This document shows, piece after piece, positions 7,062-15,034 of a stretch of 64,000 nt of DNA; within the stretch, counting starts at the first letter, position 1, and each line of letters starts with the position of its first letter. The translations under genes were made by a program, and so were the position numbers. The notes beneath the pieces are model-generated. The model worked only from the letters and a program-made list of their open reading frames with translations, did not search any database and was not told the origin of the DNA. The stretch comes from Segatella copri (GTDB lineage Bacteria > Bacteroidota > Bacteroidia > Bacteroidales > Bacteroidaceae). The stretch lies in the NCBI RefSeq assembly GCF_949820605.1, contig NZ_CATKVU010000006.1, forward strand, positions 1,658,501 through 1,722,500, in the 5' to 3' direction.

Positions 7062-8062
7062 CGAATATCAATCCTTTTAAAATCATCATGAAAGTAAGAA
7101 CGGCGATGTGGTACCTATTCTTCCTGACCATAGGAGTCTGGCTACTCAGCAGTTGCGAGCAGAAAGAGCTATGCTATGACCACAACCATGCCTCCAATGT
7201 AAAAGTCACTTTCGATTGGGAGCAACACCCAAATGCCAATCCTGCATCCATGTGCTTTTACCTTTTCCCAAGGGAAAAAGGCGAAAGGACTCTCAAAAGG
7301 GAGTTCATCGGAAAGAACGACGGTATAGCCCAAGCCCTAGTTGGCGTAAGCTACACGGCATTGGGATTCAATTCCGATGCTAGGAACACCAGTTTTCGCA
7401 ACAATATCAGAACAAACAGCATTGAGGCAAGTTCCAAGGATGCAGGAACTATAGATAGAATCGGAATATCGGCCAGTCTTTTACCAAGAGCCAAGGGGAC
7501 AGAAGGCGAAAGGATGTCGATGGAAGCAGACAGCATCTATTCTGGGGCTTCGGAGAAAGACATTCTCATATCACTGGAAGAGAACGACCGAGGCGACACA
7601 TGCAAGATAACGCTTAGTCCAAAGCGAAGATTTTGCACATATAGGTTGAAGATAATTAACATCGCTAATCAGCAAAACCTCTCATCCTCCATAGCAGGTT
7701 CCATCTCAGGCCTTGCAGGCGGCATCAACCTTTCCACTGGAGAAAAGACAGAGGCAAAGGTCACCGTTCCCTTTGCGGTAGGCACAACAAACGAAAGCAC
7801 TTTGGAAGGACAGCTTCGATGCTATGGGAACAGCCCATCAGAGGATGCCGCCAACTATTTGGTTATATATACCATGTTGAAGGATGGCACAAAGTGGTGC
7901 TACATCTATGATGTTACCAAGCAAATCAAGGAAGCCCCCAACCCTTATGAGGTAGAAATCGTTCTGGACAAACTCCCTGTGCCAACCAAGATAGGCGGCA
8001 ATAGCGGTTTTACCCCAGGCGTTAGCGACTGGAACATCATAGAGATACCAATCGTTATGTAA
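7058..8062 (+). CDS. DUF5119 fimbrial lipoprotein (FimB/Mfa2-like anchor)
   Basis: A lipoprotein: hydrophobic leader (WYLFFLTIGVWLLSSC) with the lipobox LSSC at its end. The mature start CEQKELCYDHNHASNVKV is typical of DUF5119, a family related to fimbrial anchor and minor subunits of the Mfa2/FimB type. The rest is beta-rich. ATG 7058 overlaps the upstream stop; ATG 7088 would give a more usual leader length. Expected location is the outer membrane surface, anchoring or capping the fimbria whose adhesin is encoded next. Confidence 0.82.
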   Translation: MTNINPFKIIMKVRTAMWYLFFLTIGVWLLSSCEQKELCYDHNHASNVKVTFDWEQHPNANPASMCFYLFPREKGERTLKREFIGKNDGIAQALVGVSYTALGFNSDARNTSFRNNIRTNSIEASSKDAGTIDRIGISASLLPRAKGTEGERMSMEADSIYSGASEKDILISLEENDRGDTCKITLSPKRRFCTYRLKIINIANQQNLSSSIAGSISGLAGGINLSTGEKTEAKVTVPFAVGTTNESTLEGQLRCYGNSPSEDAANYLVIYTMLKDGTKWCYIYDVTKQIKEAPNPYEVEIVLDKLPVPTKIGGNSGFTPGVSDWNIIEIPIVM

Positions 8063-8108
8063 TATTCATAAACAAGATATAAGTATTATTCATTCAAAAA
8101 TTTAAATT

Positions 8109-10172
8109 ATGTTCAAAAAAAGTATGTTTTGCGTAGCCTTAGCCTCTTTGGTATTGGCTACATCGTGCTCACAGGATGACTTGCAGACAGCCAAGTTCTC
8201 CCAAAACACGATTAATCCTAACGTTGAATTAGGCGGTCAGCCTATTTCTACTTTTGCGGCAGCAAAAGGTAAAGCAGTAAAATCTCGTGCAGTAGAGACC
8301 ACCATCACCAACCTTGGTTCATTCACCATGAATGCCTTCCAGGATGGTGAGGCCAACTACATGAAGGATATGAAGTACACATCTACCGATGGCAGCGTGT
8401 GGAACACCGACGCTGGTACATTCTACTGGCCTGTGGAGGGCAACTTACACTTCTATGCCTATGCACCAGAGCAGCCAGGACAGGCAGGAACCTTCAAGTT
8501 GGACAAAGATGCCCAGACTCTCACCGACTTTGTTCCAAACACCGCAGCTGCCGACCAGAAAGATTTTGTGTATGCAAAATCAACAGGCAACAACAAAGCC
8601 AATGGAACGACAGGTATAGATATTGATTTCCAGCACGCATTATCCGAGGTGACCATTGCAGCAAAGAACGAGAACACTACCTACACCGTAGATGTAACAG
8701 GTGTGAAGATTGGCAATGTCATCAAGAAGGGTACTTTCACATTCCCTTCCACCTCAGACGCAGCAGCCTCTTGGACACTTTCGAGTGATGTTTCCGACGT
8801 CACAGACTACACAACAACTTGGACAACCCCGGTGACACTTGGAAGCGATGTCTCAACATTGGATGCGACCAATGTACCATTTATGATTCTTCCACAGCAG
8901 TTGTCAAAGGCGACAAAGGCCTCCGAGAAGGCATATATTGCCGTAAAGGTAAAGATTACCTTGCAGGGCGGTTATATTCAGAAGGATGACTGGGTGTATG
9001 TAGGTATTGATACCAACTGGGAGATGGGCAAGCGTTACGCCTACACCCTCGACTTCACTTCTGGTGCAGGTCAGGACAAGGACGGAAAACAAGTAATTTC
9101 CGGAACAGCCATCAACCTCAATGTCGATGTCACCCCATGGCATGAGGTTGCAGAAGACCTCGATCCTTCAGGTGTTGTCCCTACTCGTCCCAGTGTAGCC
9201 AACTCACTAATTATCGACCCAACGTCAACAAAGGCCTATGGCATTAACATTGCCGACAAGATTAATGCTTTCTGGTCTTCAGCAGTAGGTGACCAGACTA
9301 CCCCTATCGTGGCAGGAACAGAATGGACTGCCGAGGTTATCTGGCAGGACATCCCTTCACGTGCCATCAATTTTTGCAGCAAATCAGGTGTTGTTAAGAG
9401 TGGTGACACTTTCGAAGGAAAAGGAACTACTCCACTTTACGTAAAGGCTGCTGCCAACGTAAAAGGCAACGTTGTTGTAGGTATCAAGAAGAAGGGCGAG
9501 AGCGATTACCTCTGGAGTTGGCACTTGTGGCTTACCGACGAGCCACAGCTTGTAGCAGGTTTCATGGACAGAAACCTTGGTGCAGAGTCTGCGACTGCAA
9601 CCGATGGTGCGAAAACACGTGGTTTGTACTATCAGTTCGGAAGAAAAGACCCATTCGTCGGCTCAACAGAGATTTATGACATCAATGGTACATCAAAAAG
9701 TACTGGAGCTACCATTGCTACAGGTAAGGTGACATTTGCCAAAGCTGTACAAACTCCTGCAACATTCTATACCTATGGTAGTGGTAACAACGATTGGGCT
9801 TCGCCTAACAACTACACATCAAAGAACTGGAACGACATTTCAGAGAGTGACGGCAAGACTTTCTTTGACCCATGCCCAGAGGGATGGAGATTGCCAACCA
9901 AGGCTGAATATAGCAACTTCTCAACCACGACATTCACTTGGGATGCAACAAATTCTGGTCGTACCTATAACGGCAATTGGTTCCCTGCTGCTGGTTATCG
10001 CTACAGCGGCGACGGTAGCATGAGCTACGTGGGCAGCAGCGGCTACTGTTGGAGTGCGTCGCCGTACAGCGAGAGTCTCGGTTACTACTTGTACTTCCGC
10101 AGTGGCGGCGTGAGTCCTGCGAACTACAGCAGTCGAGCAAGCGGTTTCTCCGTGCGCTGTGTCCAAGAATAA
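8109..10172 (+). CDS. Fimbrillin-like lipoprotein adhesin with retroelement-variable C-terminus
   Basis: 687 aa. A lipoprotein leader (lipobox ATSC) is followed by a fimbrillin-like N-terminal half (WNTDAGTFYWP, HALSEVTI, Mfa-like pattern), a middle beta domain, and a C-terminal C-type-lectin-like FISUMP domain (DPCPEGWRLPTKAEY near residue 585, GYCWSASPY, SGFSVRCVQE at the end). The last 62 residues coincide with the variable region of a diversity-generating retroelement. Codon use there changes: codons ending in C for Tyr, Ser, Gly and Asn dominate, as expected for mutated AAC template codons. It is probably a fimbrial tip adhesin whose ligand-binding face is diversified. Confidence 0.85.
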   Translation: MFKKSMFCVALASLVLATSCSQDDLQTAKFSQNTINPNVELGGQPISTFAAAKGKAVKSRAVETTITNLGSFTMNAFQDGEANYMKDMKYTSTDGSVWNTDAGTFYWPVEGNLHFYAYAPEQPGQAGTFKLDKDAQTLTDFVPNTAAADQKDFVYAKSTGNNKANGTTGIDIDFQHALSEVTIAAKNENTTYTVDVTGVKIGNVIKKGTFTFPSTSDAAASWTLSSDVSDVTDYTTTWTTPVTLGSDVSTLDATNVPFMILPQQLSKATKASEKAYIAVKVKITLQGGYIQKDDWVYVGIDTNWEMGKRYAYTLDFTSGAGQDKDGKQVISGTAINLNVDVTPWHEVAEDLDPSGVVPTRPSVANSLIIDPTSTKAYGINIADKINAFWSSAVGDQTTPIVAGTEWTAEVIWQDIPSRAINFCSKSGVVKSGDTFEGKGTTPLYVKAAANVKGNVVVGIKKKGESDYLWSWHLWLTDEPQLVAGFMDRNLGAESATATDGAKTRGLYYQFGRKDPFVGSTEIYDINGTSKSTGATIATGKVTFAKAVQTPATFYTYGSGNNDWASPNNYTSKNWNDISESDGKTFFDPCPEGWRLPTKAEYSNFSTTTFTWDATNSGRTYNGNWFPAAGYRYSGDGSMSYVGSSGYCWSASPYSESLGYYLYFRSGGVSPANYSSRASGFSVRCVQE
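9983..10169 (+). other. Variable region (VR) of the diversity-generating retroelement
   Basis: The first 37 bp (9983-10019) match 11427-11463 at 35 positions. The two differences are adenines in the template copy (A11446 to T10002, A11453 to G10009), the signature of adenine-specific mutagenesis. The remainder to the stop codon has the composition of a mutated template but no surviving template counterpart in this window. It encodes residues 626-687 of the adhesin. Confidence 0.8.
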
Positions 10173-10222
10173 GGAGGAACTTGTTTCCGACCTTTGATTG
10201 ATTTGATTTATTTGATTCATTT

Positions 10223-10247
10223 AGGATGGGCATTAAAAGCCCATCCT
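10223..10247. other. Hairpin downstream of the variable region
   Basis: Perfect 9-bp stem AGGATGGGC/GCCCATCCT with a 7-nt loop, 51 bp after the adhesin stop codon. Retroelements of this type often have a hairpin or cruciform just past the variable region that aids retrohoming. A transcription terminator is the alternative, although only three T residues follow the stem. A second perfect hairpin (GCCGCC-TGT-GGCGGC, 10254-10268) follows 6 bp later. Confidence 0.65.
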
Positions 10248-10253
10248 TTCAAT

Positions 10254-10268
10254 GCCGCCTGTGGCGGC
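10254..10268. other. Second GC-rich hairpin downstream of the variable region
   Basis: Perfect 6-bp stem with a TGT loop. It lies upstream of the ATG (10303) of the MutS-like gene, inside a longer open frame that would start at 10252. The hairpin and the lack of conservation argue that the 10252 start is not used. Confidence 0.5.
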
Positions 10269-10302
10269 CGATTTTCAAAAATATAAAATTACAGTTCAAA
10301 TT

Positions 10303-10788
10303 ATGACAAAACAGGAAATATTAGAACGTGAGGATGCGCAATCCACTACCATCCATCTATATAAGGAAGGCATCTTTTGGAAGGCGTATGAATATTCCGC
10401 CTATAGGTTCGTCTTCGGCATCCTGAAATGCAAGCCCAAGAAACAGCGTTTCAAGGAAACATCTACCGAGATGATACACATAGGATTCCCTTTGACTTCT
10501 CTCGACACCCATCAAGATTCGTTCCGTCTCATCTCAAAGGACGAGAACACTTGCACCATTGAGCCAGTGGACTTTCTGCCTCAAATGACTTTTGAGGAGT
10601 GGAAAAATTCCATCGAGACAACTATTAGCAACAACAAAGGTGCAAACCTGATGCTACCCAAGGGAACAAGTCCAACTGATGAGTATATCATCAACAAAGT
10701 TCGCAGCTTCAATATTGAGAGCAAGACACCCATGGACTGCATGATGTTCCTGGTTGACTTAAAGAAGAAAATCAATGGCGAAGTATGA
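10303..10788 (+). CDS. Retroelement accessory protein, MutS domain I-like (MSL)
   Basis: 161 aa, cytosolic. The segment HLYKEGIFWKAYEYSAYRF (about residues 17-35) resembles the start of MutS domain I (usual form LFRxGDFYExxxxDA). MutS-like accessory proteins (MSL) are known from Bacteroidales diversity-generating retroelements, where their role is unclear. It sits between the adhesin and avd, the usual position, and overlaps avd by 14 bp. The start at 10303 is chosen over 10252 because the longer version runs into the 10254-10268 hairpin. Confidence 0.65.
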   Translation: MTKQEILEREDAQSTTIHLYKEGIFWKAYEYSAYRFVFGILKCKPKKQRFKETSTEMIHIGFPLTSLDTHQDSFRLISKDENTCTIEPVDFLPQMTFEEWKNSIETTISNNKGANLMLPKGTSPTDEYIINKVRSFNIESKTPMDCMMFLVDLKKKINGEV

Positions 10789-11170
10789 CGAGCTTCCTGT
10801 GTTCAAGGCCACTTACGACCTTCTCTTGCGTATCTACATGGTCAGCCAACATTGGAGCAGAGACATTAGATATACGCTAGGCGAGGAATTGAAGAAAGAA
10901 GTGATAGAAATCCTTCAGCTTATCTATCAAGCCAATGCCTCGAAGAAGAAAGTAGCCTTTCTCTCCTCCTGTAGAGTGAAGCTGATAAAAGTAAGACTGC
11001 AGATTCGAGTCGCCAAAGACTTGAAACAGCTCCACCTCAATCAATATGGACTTCTTGCAGAAATGCAGGAGAACATATCCAAGCAGCTCTCAGGTTGGGA
11101 AAAGTCAGAACGTAGAAAGGAAAAAGAGAGTAAGAAGGAAGACAACAACAACAGTAACAATAAACAATAG
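10775..11170 (+). CDS. avd: Accessory variability determinant (Avd)-like protein
   Basis: 131 aa, almost entirely helical and basic, in the Avd/four-helix-bundle pattern: LPVFKATYDLLLRIY helix, then RDIRYTLGEELKKEVIEIL, then RVKLIKVRLQIRVAKDL. The tail is low-complexity (Lys/Glu/Asn). Avd forms a pentamer that binds the reverse transcriptase and template RNA and is needed for mutagenic cDNA synthesis. Position just upstream of the template and reverse transcriptase fits. The gene overlaps the MutS-like gene by 14 bp. Confidence 0.82.
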   Translation: MAKYDELPVFKATYDLLLRIYMVSQHWSRDIRYTLGEELKKEVIEILQLIYQANASKKKVAFLSSCRVKLIKVRLQIRVAKDLKQLHLNQYGLLAEMQENISKQLSGWEKSERRKEKESKKEDNNNSNNKQ

Positions 11171-11426
11171 TCATAACAAAAACTGTAAATGAAGGACATG
11201 GAGAAAGCTCCAAGCATCAACCAGAGTCTCGGATGGCAACCTCACAGTGCCATCGAGAGCGTGTTATGTAAATTCAGTAACCCTCCTATGGCGTAAATGA
11301 TGCGCCACTAGCGAAAGAGAAAAGCCAAAGGGCGTAGTCATAGGGTATGACGGATGAGAAGTCCAATCTTCATGTTGGCTTGCTACCGTAGCATTCCATC
11401 GTGAATTTAACGAGTGGTTACATCAA
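11171..11426 (+). ncRNA. Spacer between avd and template, probable retroelement RNA leader
   Basis: About 250 bp with no open reading frame of note. In this kind of retroelement the avd-template spacer is transcribed as part of the template RNA and folds into a structure that primes cDNA synthesis. The sequence has normal GC content and short complementary segments. The RNA call is from position only. Confidence 0.45.
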
Positions 11427-12564
11427 CCCTGCTGCTGGTTATCGCAACAGCGACGACGGTAGCTATGTGCCAGGAAAATCCATCTGTTTCCTCACCCATT
11501 TCCCTGTACTGAGAGAAGTCTTCGCCTCACAGTTCCGTGACAGGGTAGTTCACCATCTGTTGTTCAACTATATCGCTCCAATCTTCGAGAAAACATTTAT
11601 ATATGACAGTTATTCCTGTAGAAAAGAGAAAGGAACACTGTTTGGTGTAGAGCGACTAGAACATCATATTCGTTCATGCACCAACAACTATACACATACA
11701 GCCTATATCCTCAAACTGGACATTCAAGGCTATTTCATGAGCATCAACAAGAAAATCCTCTACGGTATTATTTACAACAAACTCATGAAGCAATGGGAAG
11801 AGAAAGGCAAGAACTGTAACATCCCTGGAAAGAATCCGGAGTTTATTCTCTTCCTTGTAGAAAGCATCATCTTCAAAGACCACACACTGGACTGCGAGGT
11901 GATGGGCAACAAGAAGGAATGGATGCTGTTGCCAGCGTCCAAGAGCTTGTTTTGCCAGCCAAAGGGCATCGGATTGCCTATCGGCGACCTCACCAGTCAA
12001 CTCTTCAGCAATATCTATCTGAACGAGTTTGACAACATGATAAAAAGAAGATTCAAGATAAGGCACTACGGAAGGTATGTGGATGACTTCTATGTAGTAC
12101 ATCCATCCAAGGCATACCTAAAGAGCCTGATACCAGAGATAAGAACATTTCTGAAGGAAAGGTTAGGATTGACACTTCATCCCAAGAAGATATACTTGCA
12201 ACCCTATACCCATGGCGTTGCATTTCTGGGTGCTTTCGTCAAGCCATACAGAAAATATGCCATACCAAGAAGCGTAAACAACTTCAGGAGCAAAGCCAAG
12301 AAAATCATCTCGTTCTCAACAAGAGACGAGTTGACCATAGGACAGTTGGAGGCAATCCAAGCCTCACTCAACTCTTATCTCGGCTATCTTGGACATTACA
12401 AGAGCTATAAGATAATACACAAGAGCCTCACAGGTTCCGCAGTATTCAAGCACCTCTATTTCGCAAGTGGTTACAAAAAGTCCATCCCATATAAGCGATA
12501 CACCAACAAGAGAAGAGAAAGGTGCGAGATAGCCCATGACTTGAATAGAATATTAACAGCATAA
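11401..12564 (+). CDS. Retroelement reverse transcriptase, N-terminally truncated
   Basis: 387 codons from a GTG. RT palm motifs are present: FRDRVVHHL, KLDIQGYFMSIN (catalytic Asp), the retroelement-specific I194-GDLTS-Q200 (Q in place of the usual P, typical of DGR enzymes), and Y226-V-D-D229. The first 21 codons are the template remnant. The enzyme proper begins at VPGKSICF. Related enzymes usually have roughly 40-50 residues before that point, which are missing. A deletion fusing template to enzyme explains both losses. The catalytic core is intact, but activity and translation start are doubtful. An assembly error between repeats is an alternative. Confidence 0.8.
   Translation: MNLTSGYINPAAGYRNSDDGSYVPGKSICFLTHFPVLREVFASQFRDRVVHHLLFNYIAPIFEKTFIYDSYSCRKEKGTLFGVERLEHHIRSCTNNYTHTAYILKLDIQGYFMSINKKILYGIIYNKLMKQWEEKGKNCNIPGKNPEFILFLVESIIFKDHTLDCEVMGNKKEWMLLPASKSLFCQPKGIGLPIGDLTSQLFSNIYLNEFDNMIKRRFKIRHYGRYVDDFYVVHPSKAYLKSLIPEIRTFLKERLGLTLHPKKIYLQPYTHGVAFLGAFVKPYRKYAIPRSVNNFRSKAKKIISFSTRDELTIGQLEAIQASLNSYLGYLGHYKSYKIIHKSLTGSAVFKHLYFASGYKKSIPYKRYTNKRRERCEIAHDLNRILTA
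11427..11463 (+). repeat. Template repeat (TR) remnant, 37 bp
   Basis: Matches 9983-10019 of the variable region at 35 of 37 positions; both differences are adenines here. Homology stops at GGTAGC and the sequence continues directly as reverse transcriptase coding sequence (TATGTGCCAGGAAAATCC). A full template should be about 150-190 bp to cover the variable region, so most of it is absent. Confidence 0.75.
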
Positions 12565-12578
12565 ATATAAAGACATAT

Positions 12579-13433
12579 ATGAAACAAATAGCATTTCTCA
12601 TCATCAGCATTTTGATGCTTGGATGCAGCTCGAAACCTGTCACCAAGCCAAATCCTGCGGCAAGTTTCGTTTCCTTTTGGGAGGGCTTCGACTTTTCCAA
12701 CAAGGCAATGACAAACAATCCTGGAGTAACAGAAGCCAAGTTCAAGGATTTCTGTGGCGACCTCATATTTTCCAGCAAGACAGAGAGAAAACAGCAGATA
12801 GACACATTGCTGTCACGTTCCAAGCAAGGGAGCAAGGAAATGTTTCTCGGTTTCATGGAATTGGCAGAGAAACATCTTGCCGACCCAAATTCACCGCTGA
12901 GGAACGAAGAATGTTACATTCCCTTCTTGGAGTATGCGATAAAAGAAGGGAAAATTGACGAAGCCTACAAGGAACGTTACAGTTTCCAACTACGTAACGC
13001 CCTGAAGAACAGAGTTGGCACAATAGCCAACGATTTCAAATATATAACAAGAGAAGGAACAACAGGCACATTAAAGAGCATAAAAGCCAACTACACGCTC
13101 ATTTATTTCAACAATCCCGATTGTCACGATTGTAAACGAGTGTATAACATCCTAGCAGGAGATAGCCCCACCCTCGCCCACCTGGTAGCTAGAGGAGAAC
13201 TAGCAATCCTTGCCCTTTATCCAGATGAGTCTCTAACCTCTTGGAACAAGAACAAGGGAATATACCCTTATAACTGGATAGTGGCAAGATATGCAAGGGA
13301 CATCGACCGAGAAAGGTATAACATTCCAGCCATTCCTAGTACCTATCTCTTGGACAAAAACAAGAAAGTTATATATAAGGATGCCATTATCGAGGCTGTA
13401 GAGAGCTATCTAAGACATAAATACAAGCTATAA
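12579..13433 (+). CDS. Thioredoxin-like lipoprotein (DUF5106-like)
   Basis: 284 aa. Signal with lipobox LMLGC (Cys about residue 16). A helical N-terminal domain (to about residue 150) precedes a thioredoxin fold with the redox motif CHDC (YFNNPDCHDCKRVY) and the cis-Pro region IPAIPSTYLLD. The layout matches Bacteroidales DUF5106/thioredoxin lipoproteins facing the periplasm. It lies 14 bp after the reverse transcriptase gene and before a terminator-like hairpin, so it is in the fimbrial/retroelement operon. It could assist folding of the Cys-containing surface proteins, which is inference. Confidence 0.78.
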   Translation: MKQIAFLIISILMLGCSSKPVTKPNPAASFVSFWEGFDFSNKAMTNNPGVTEAKFKDFCGDLIFSSKTERKQQIDTLLSRSKQGSKEMFLGFMELAEKHLADPNSPLRNEECYIPFLEYAIKEGKIDEAYKERYSFQLRNALKNRVGTIANDFKYITREGTTGTLKSIKANYTLIYFNNPDCHDCKRVYNILAGDSPTLAHLVARGELAILALYPDESLTSWNKNKGIYPYNWIVARYARDIDRERYNIPAIPSTYLLDKNKKVIYKDAIIEAVESYLRHKYKL

Positions 13434-13493
13434 GAAATTACATTCATATCAAGAAAAGAACAAAACAATAGTAAAAAATTAAACTTGAATTGG

Positions 13494-13523
13494 CTCATTC
13501 TTCTCTGTGAAGAGCGGAATGAG
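13494..13523 (+). terminator. Hairpin after the thioredoxin-like gene
   Basis: CTCATTC (13494-13500) pairs with GAATGAG (13517-13523), with a smaller CTCT/AGAG stem inside and TCTTT after it. A plausible terminator for the operon that starts at copy A of the shared promoter. Confidence 0.5.
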
Positions 13524-13599
13524 TCTTTAATTATACGATAAGTGAATTATCAGAAACCTACCATATAACAGGCATATGGAACATTAAAAATTAAATGAC

Positions 13600-13809
13600 A
13601 TGAATAAAAAGAAAACAAAAATAATCCATGTCCACTTCTTCAGTGGACACAAGAACTACTATTTTGGGAGTGTGACCGCCATCTTCAAGATGTTCACATC
13701 CAAGGAAATAGGCTGCACGGAAGCCTATCTTCGTCATCAGCTCACGGAGGAAGGCAATCATTACATCAACGCCCAGGTCTTGATAATAAGGTCTGTGCTA
13801 CATAGATAA
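13600..13809 (+). CDS. Small hypothetical protein, 69 aa
   Basis: A basic protein with HVHFFSGHKNYYFGSVTAIF near the start. The pattern is similar to small proteins common in Bacteroidales mobile elements, of unknown role. ATG 13600 is preceded by an AT-rich leader. The gene ends inside a strong bidirectional terminator stem, which supports it as a separate transcription unit. Confidence 0.6.
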   Translation: MNKKKTKIIHVHFFSGHKNYYFGSVTAIFKMFTSKEIGCTEAYLRHQLTEEGNHYINAQVLIIRSVLHR

Positions 13810-13851
13810 AACGGATGGCTTCCACACACAAAGGTAGAAGCCATCCGTTTT
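13808..13851. terminator. Bidirectional terminator
   Basis: Perfect 15-bp stem (13808-13822 with 13837-13851, core ACGGATGGCTTC) with A and T tracts on its outer sides. It lies between the rightward 69-aa gene and the leftward toxin-antitoxin pair, so it can serve both. Confidence 0.85.
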
Positions 13852-13855
13852 TACC

Positions 13856-14170
13856 TTACCACAAGGCAACCTTTCCAATGCCAGGCATACTAAAATACGC
13901 AGAAATATTCATTGCCTTAAAAACTCTAGCCATTGTAGAGAATGAAAGATTTGCCCCCCTTTCCATCCGTGAGACTTGAGATTTTTTCACTCCAATCAAA
14001 TTACCAAGTTGTTCTTGGGTCAAGTGTCTCTCTTCCCTTGCTTTCTTGATAGCTTCCCCCATCAAGAATGTTTTCAAATCAGCATCCAATTTGTCTCTTC
14101 TTGGTGTACCTTTCTTACCAATGACGCTATCCATCATTTCATCATGAGTATAAAGTTTCATCTGTTCCAT
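13856..14170 (-). CDS. higA: HigA-like antitoxin with XRE helix-turn-helix
   Basis: 104 aa. A Cro/C1-type HTH spans about residues 40-95: AREERHLTQEQLGNLIGV, KKSQVSRMERG, FSTMARVFKAM. It is encoded 2 bp after the toxin gene. Toxin-first order is typical of HigBA. It should neutralise the toxin and bind the inverted repeat at 14531-14576 to repress the operon. Confidence 0.88.
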   Translation of the reverse strand: MEQMKLYTHDEMMDSVIGKKGTPRRDKLDADLKTFLMGEAIKKAREERHLTQEQLGNLIGVKKSQVSRMERGANLSFSTMARVFKAMNISAYFSMPGIGKVALW

Positions 14171-14172
14171 AC

Positions 14173-14511
14173 TTATTTATTATTAAAATATTCCTTTCTA
14201 ATTTCTTCTGCCTTTAATATCTCTTTGAGAGGAGTTTTCTGTGTCTTTTTAACGATGCCGTGAGTGGCTACCACGAACGCCTCTTTATCCTTATCCCAAA
14301 ATGCAAAAAGACGATATGCCTTCTTATTATACAGAGTTCGAAACTCCCAGATTTCTGAATTTTCAAGTTTCTTGAATAGCTCTTTATCTGTATAAAACCT
14401 ACATTTATTGATATTAAAAGCTATTTTATCTTGAACCTTAGAATCAAGAGATTGCAAAAAGCTCATAGCTTCCTCTGTATAGAGAATTGTAAATTTTGGC
14501 TTTTCTTTCAT
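14173..14511 (-). CDS. higB: HigB/Gp49-family toxin (RelE-like fold)
   Basis: 112 aa. The segment WEFRTLYNKKAYRLFAFWD and the following HGIVKKTQKTP mark the phage Gp49-like HigB family, ribosome-dependent mRNA interferases of the RelE/ParE superfamily. The C-terminus is basic and helical (EILKAEEIRKEY). It is first in a leftward operon with the antitoxin and probably stabilises the module in the host. Confidence 0.88.
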   Translation of the reverse strand: MKEKPKFTILYTEEAMSFLQSLDSKVQDKIAFNINKCRFYTDKELFKKLENSEIWEFRTLYNKKAYRLFAFWDKDKEAFVVATHGIVKKTQKTPLKEILKAEEIRKEYFNNK

Positions 14512-14529
14512 GTGACATTATTTTTTTTG

Positions 14530-14576
14530 CAAAGTTAGGAAAAAGTTCTAATATCTGTAAACTTTTTCCTAACTTT
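14530..14576 (-). promoter_or_regulatory. Toxin-antitoxin promoter with long palindromic operator
   Basis: A -7 box TAACTTTG (minus strand, 14530-14537) overlaps one arm of a perfect 17-bp inverted repeat, AAAGTTAGGAAAAAGTT (14531-14547) against 14560-14576, spacer 12 nt. This is the expected layout for autorepression by the HTH antitoxin. Confidence 0.8.
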
Positions 14577-14640
14577 CTTGTTATACACACGAAAATTTAA
14601 CACTTAGTAACAGTAAAAATAGCTCTTCTCAAATTTTAGG

Positions 14641-14985
14641 TTACTTTTTCAATCTCAGCCAAACAGCCTCATAGACAGAATCAATAGTGGCAGAAATCAC
14701 GTTATCGGAGATTTCGAGTTTTTGCCAATCCTCATCCACCTCTCCCACGGTGTTTCTCCCTTTGTATAGAAGAGCCTCCCCATCGAGTTTTATCTTGGTG
14801 ACCTGAACCTCTTCCATCGTAGTGTCACCATAGAAATATCTTATGAGCCAAGCCGCTCCAAAGACATTTTCCTTGTGAAGGAGGTCTATTTCCTCCACCT
14901 CCGCCTCTTTCATCAAATCAACGATAGCCCTTTTGCAGTTATTATGCAAATGAAGTCTCTGTGCTGTAAAATCTATGTATTCCAT
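14641..14985 (-). CDS. Hypothetical protein, 114 aa
   Basis: Soluble and acidic, with a helical N-terminal half (HNNCKRAIVDLMKEAEVEEI) and beta-like C-terminal half. No family recognised. It lies 49 bp downstream of the 15035-15610 gene with the GGAGAGG hairpin between them, repeating the arrangement of 5154-5399 after 5447-5794. Confidence 0.55.
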   Translation of the reverse strand: MEYIDFTAQRLHLHNNCKRAIVDLMKEAEVEEIDLLHKENVFGAAWLIRYFYGDTTMEEVQVTKIKLDGEALLYKGRNTVGEVDEDWQKLEISDNVISATIDSVYEAVWLRLKK

Positions 14986-15000
14986 ATTTTGTTACGTTAT

Positions 15001-15021
15001 GGAGAGGTGGTTAGCCTCTCC
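15001..15021. terminator. GGAGAGG/CCTCTCC hairpin after the 15035-15610 gene
   Basis: 7-bp stem (15001-15007 with 15015-15021), identical in stem and loop to 5416-5436, and 14 bp past the stop codon of the leftward gene. Confidence 0.55.
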
Positions 15022-15034
15022 GTTACCTTAATTA

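Noticed and set aside
10252..10302. Longer start for the MutS-like accessory gene
   Set aside because: The extension runs through a perfect GC hairpin; ATG 10303 gives a normal family start.
11190..11240. Second template-like match (AGAGTCTCGG) before the template remnant
   Set aside because: Only 10 bp shared with the variable region and out of order; likely chance.
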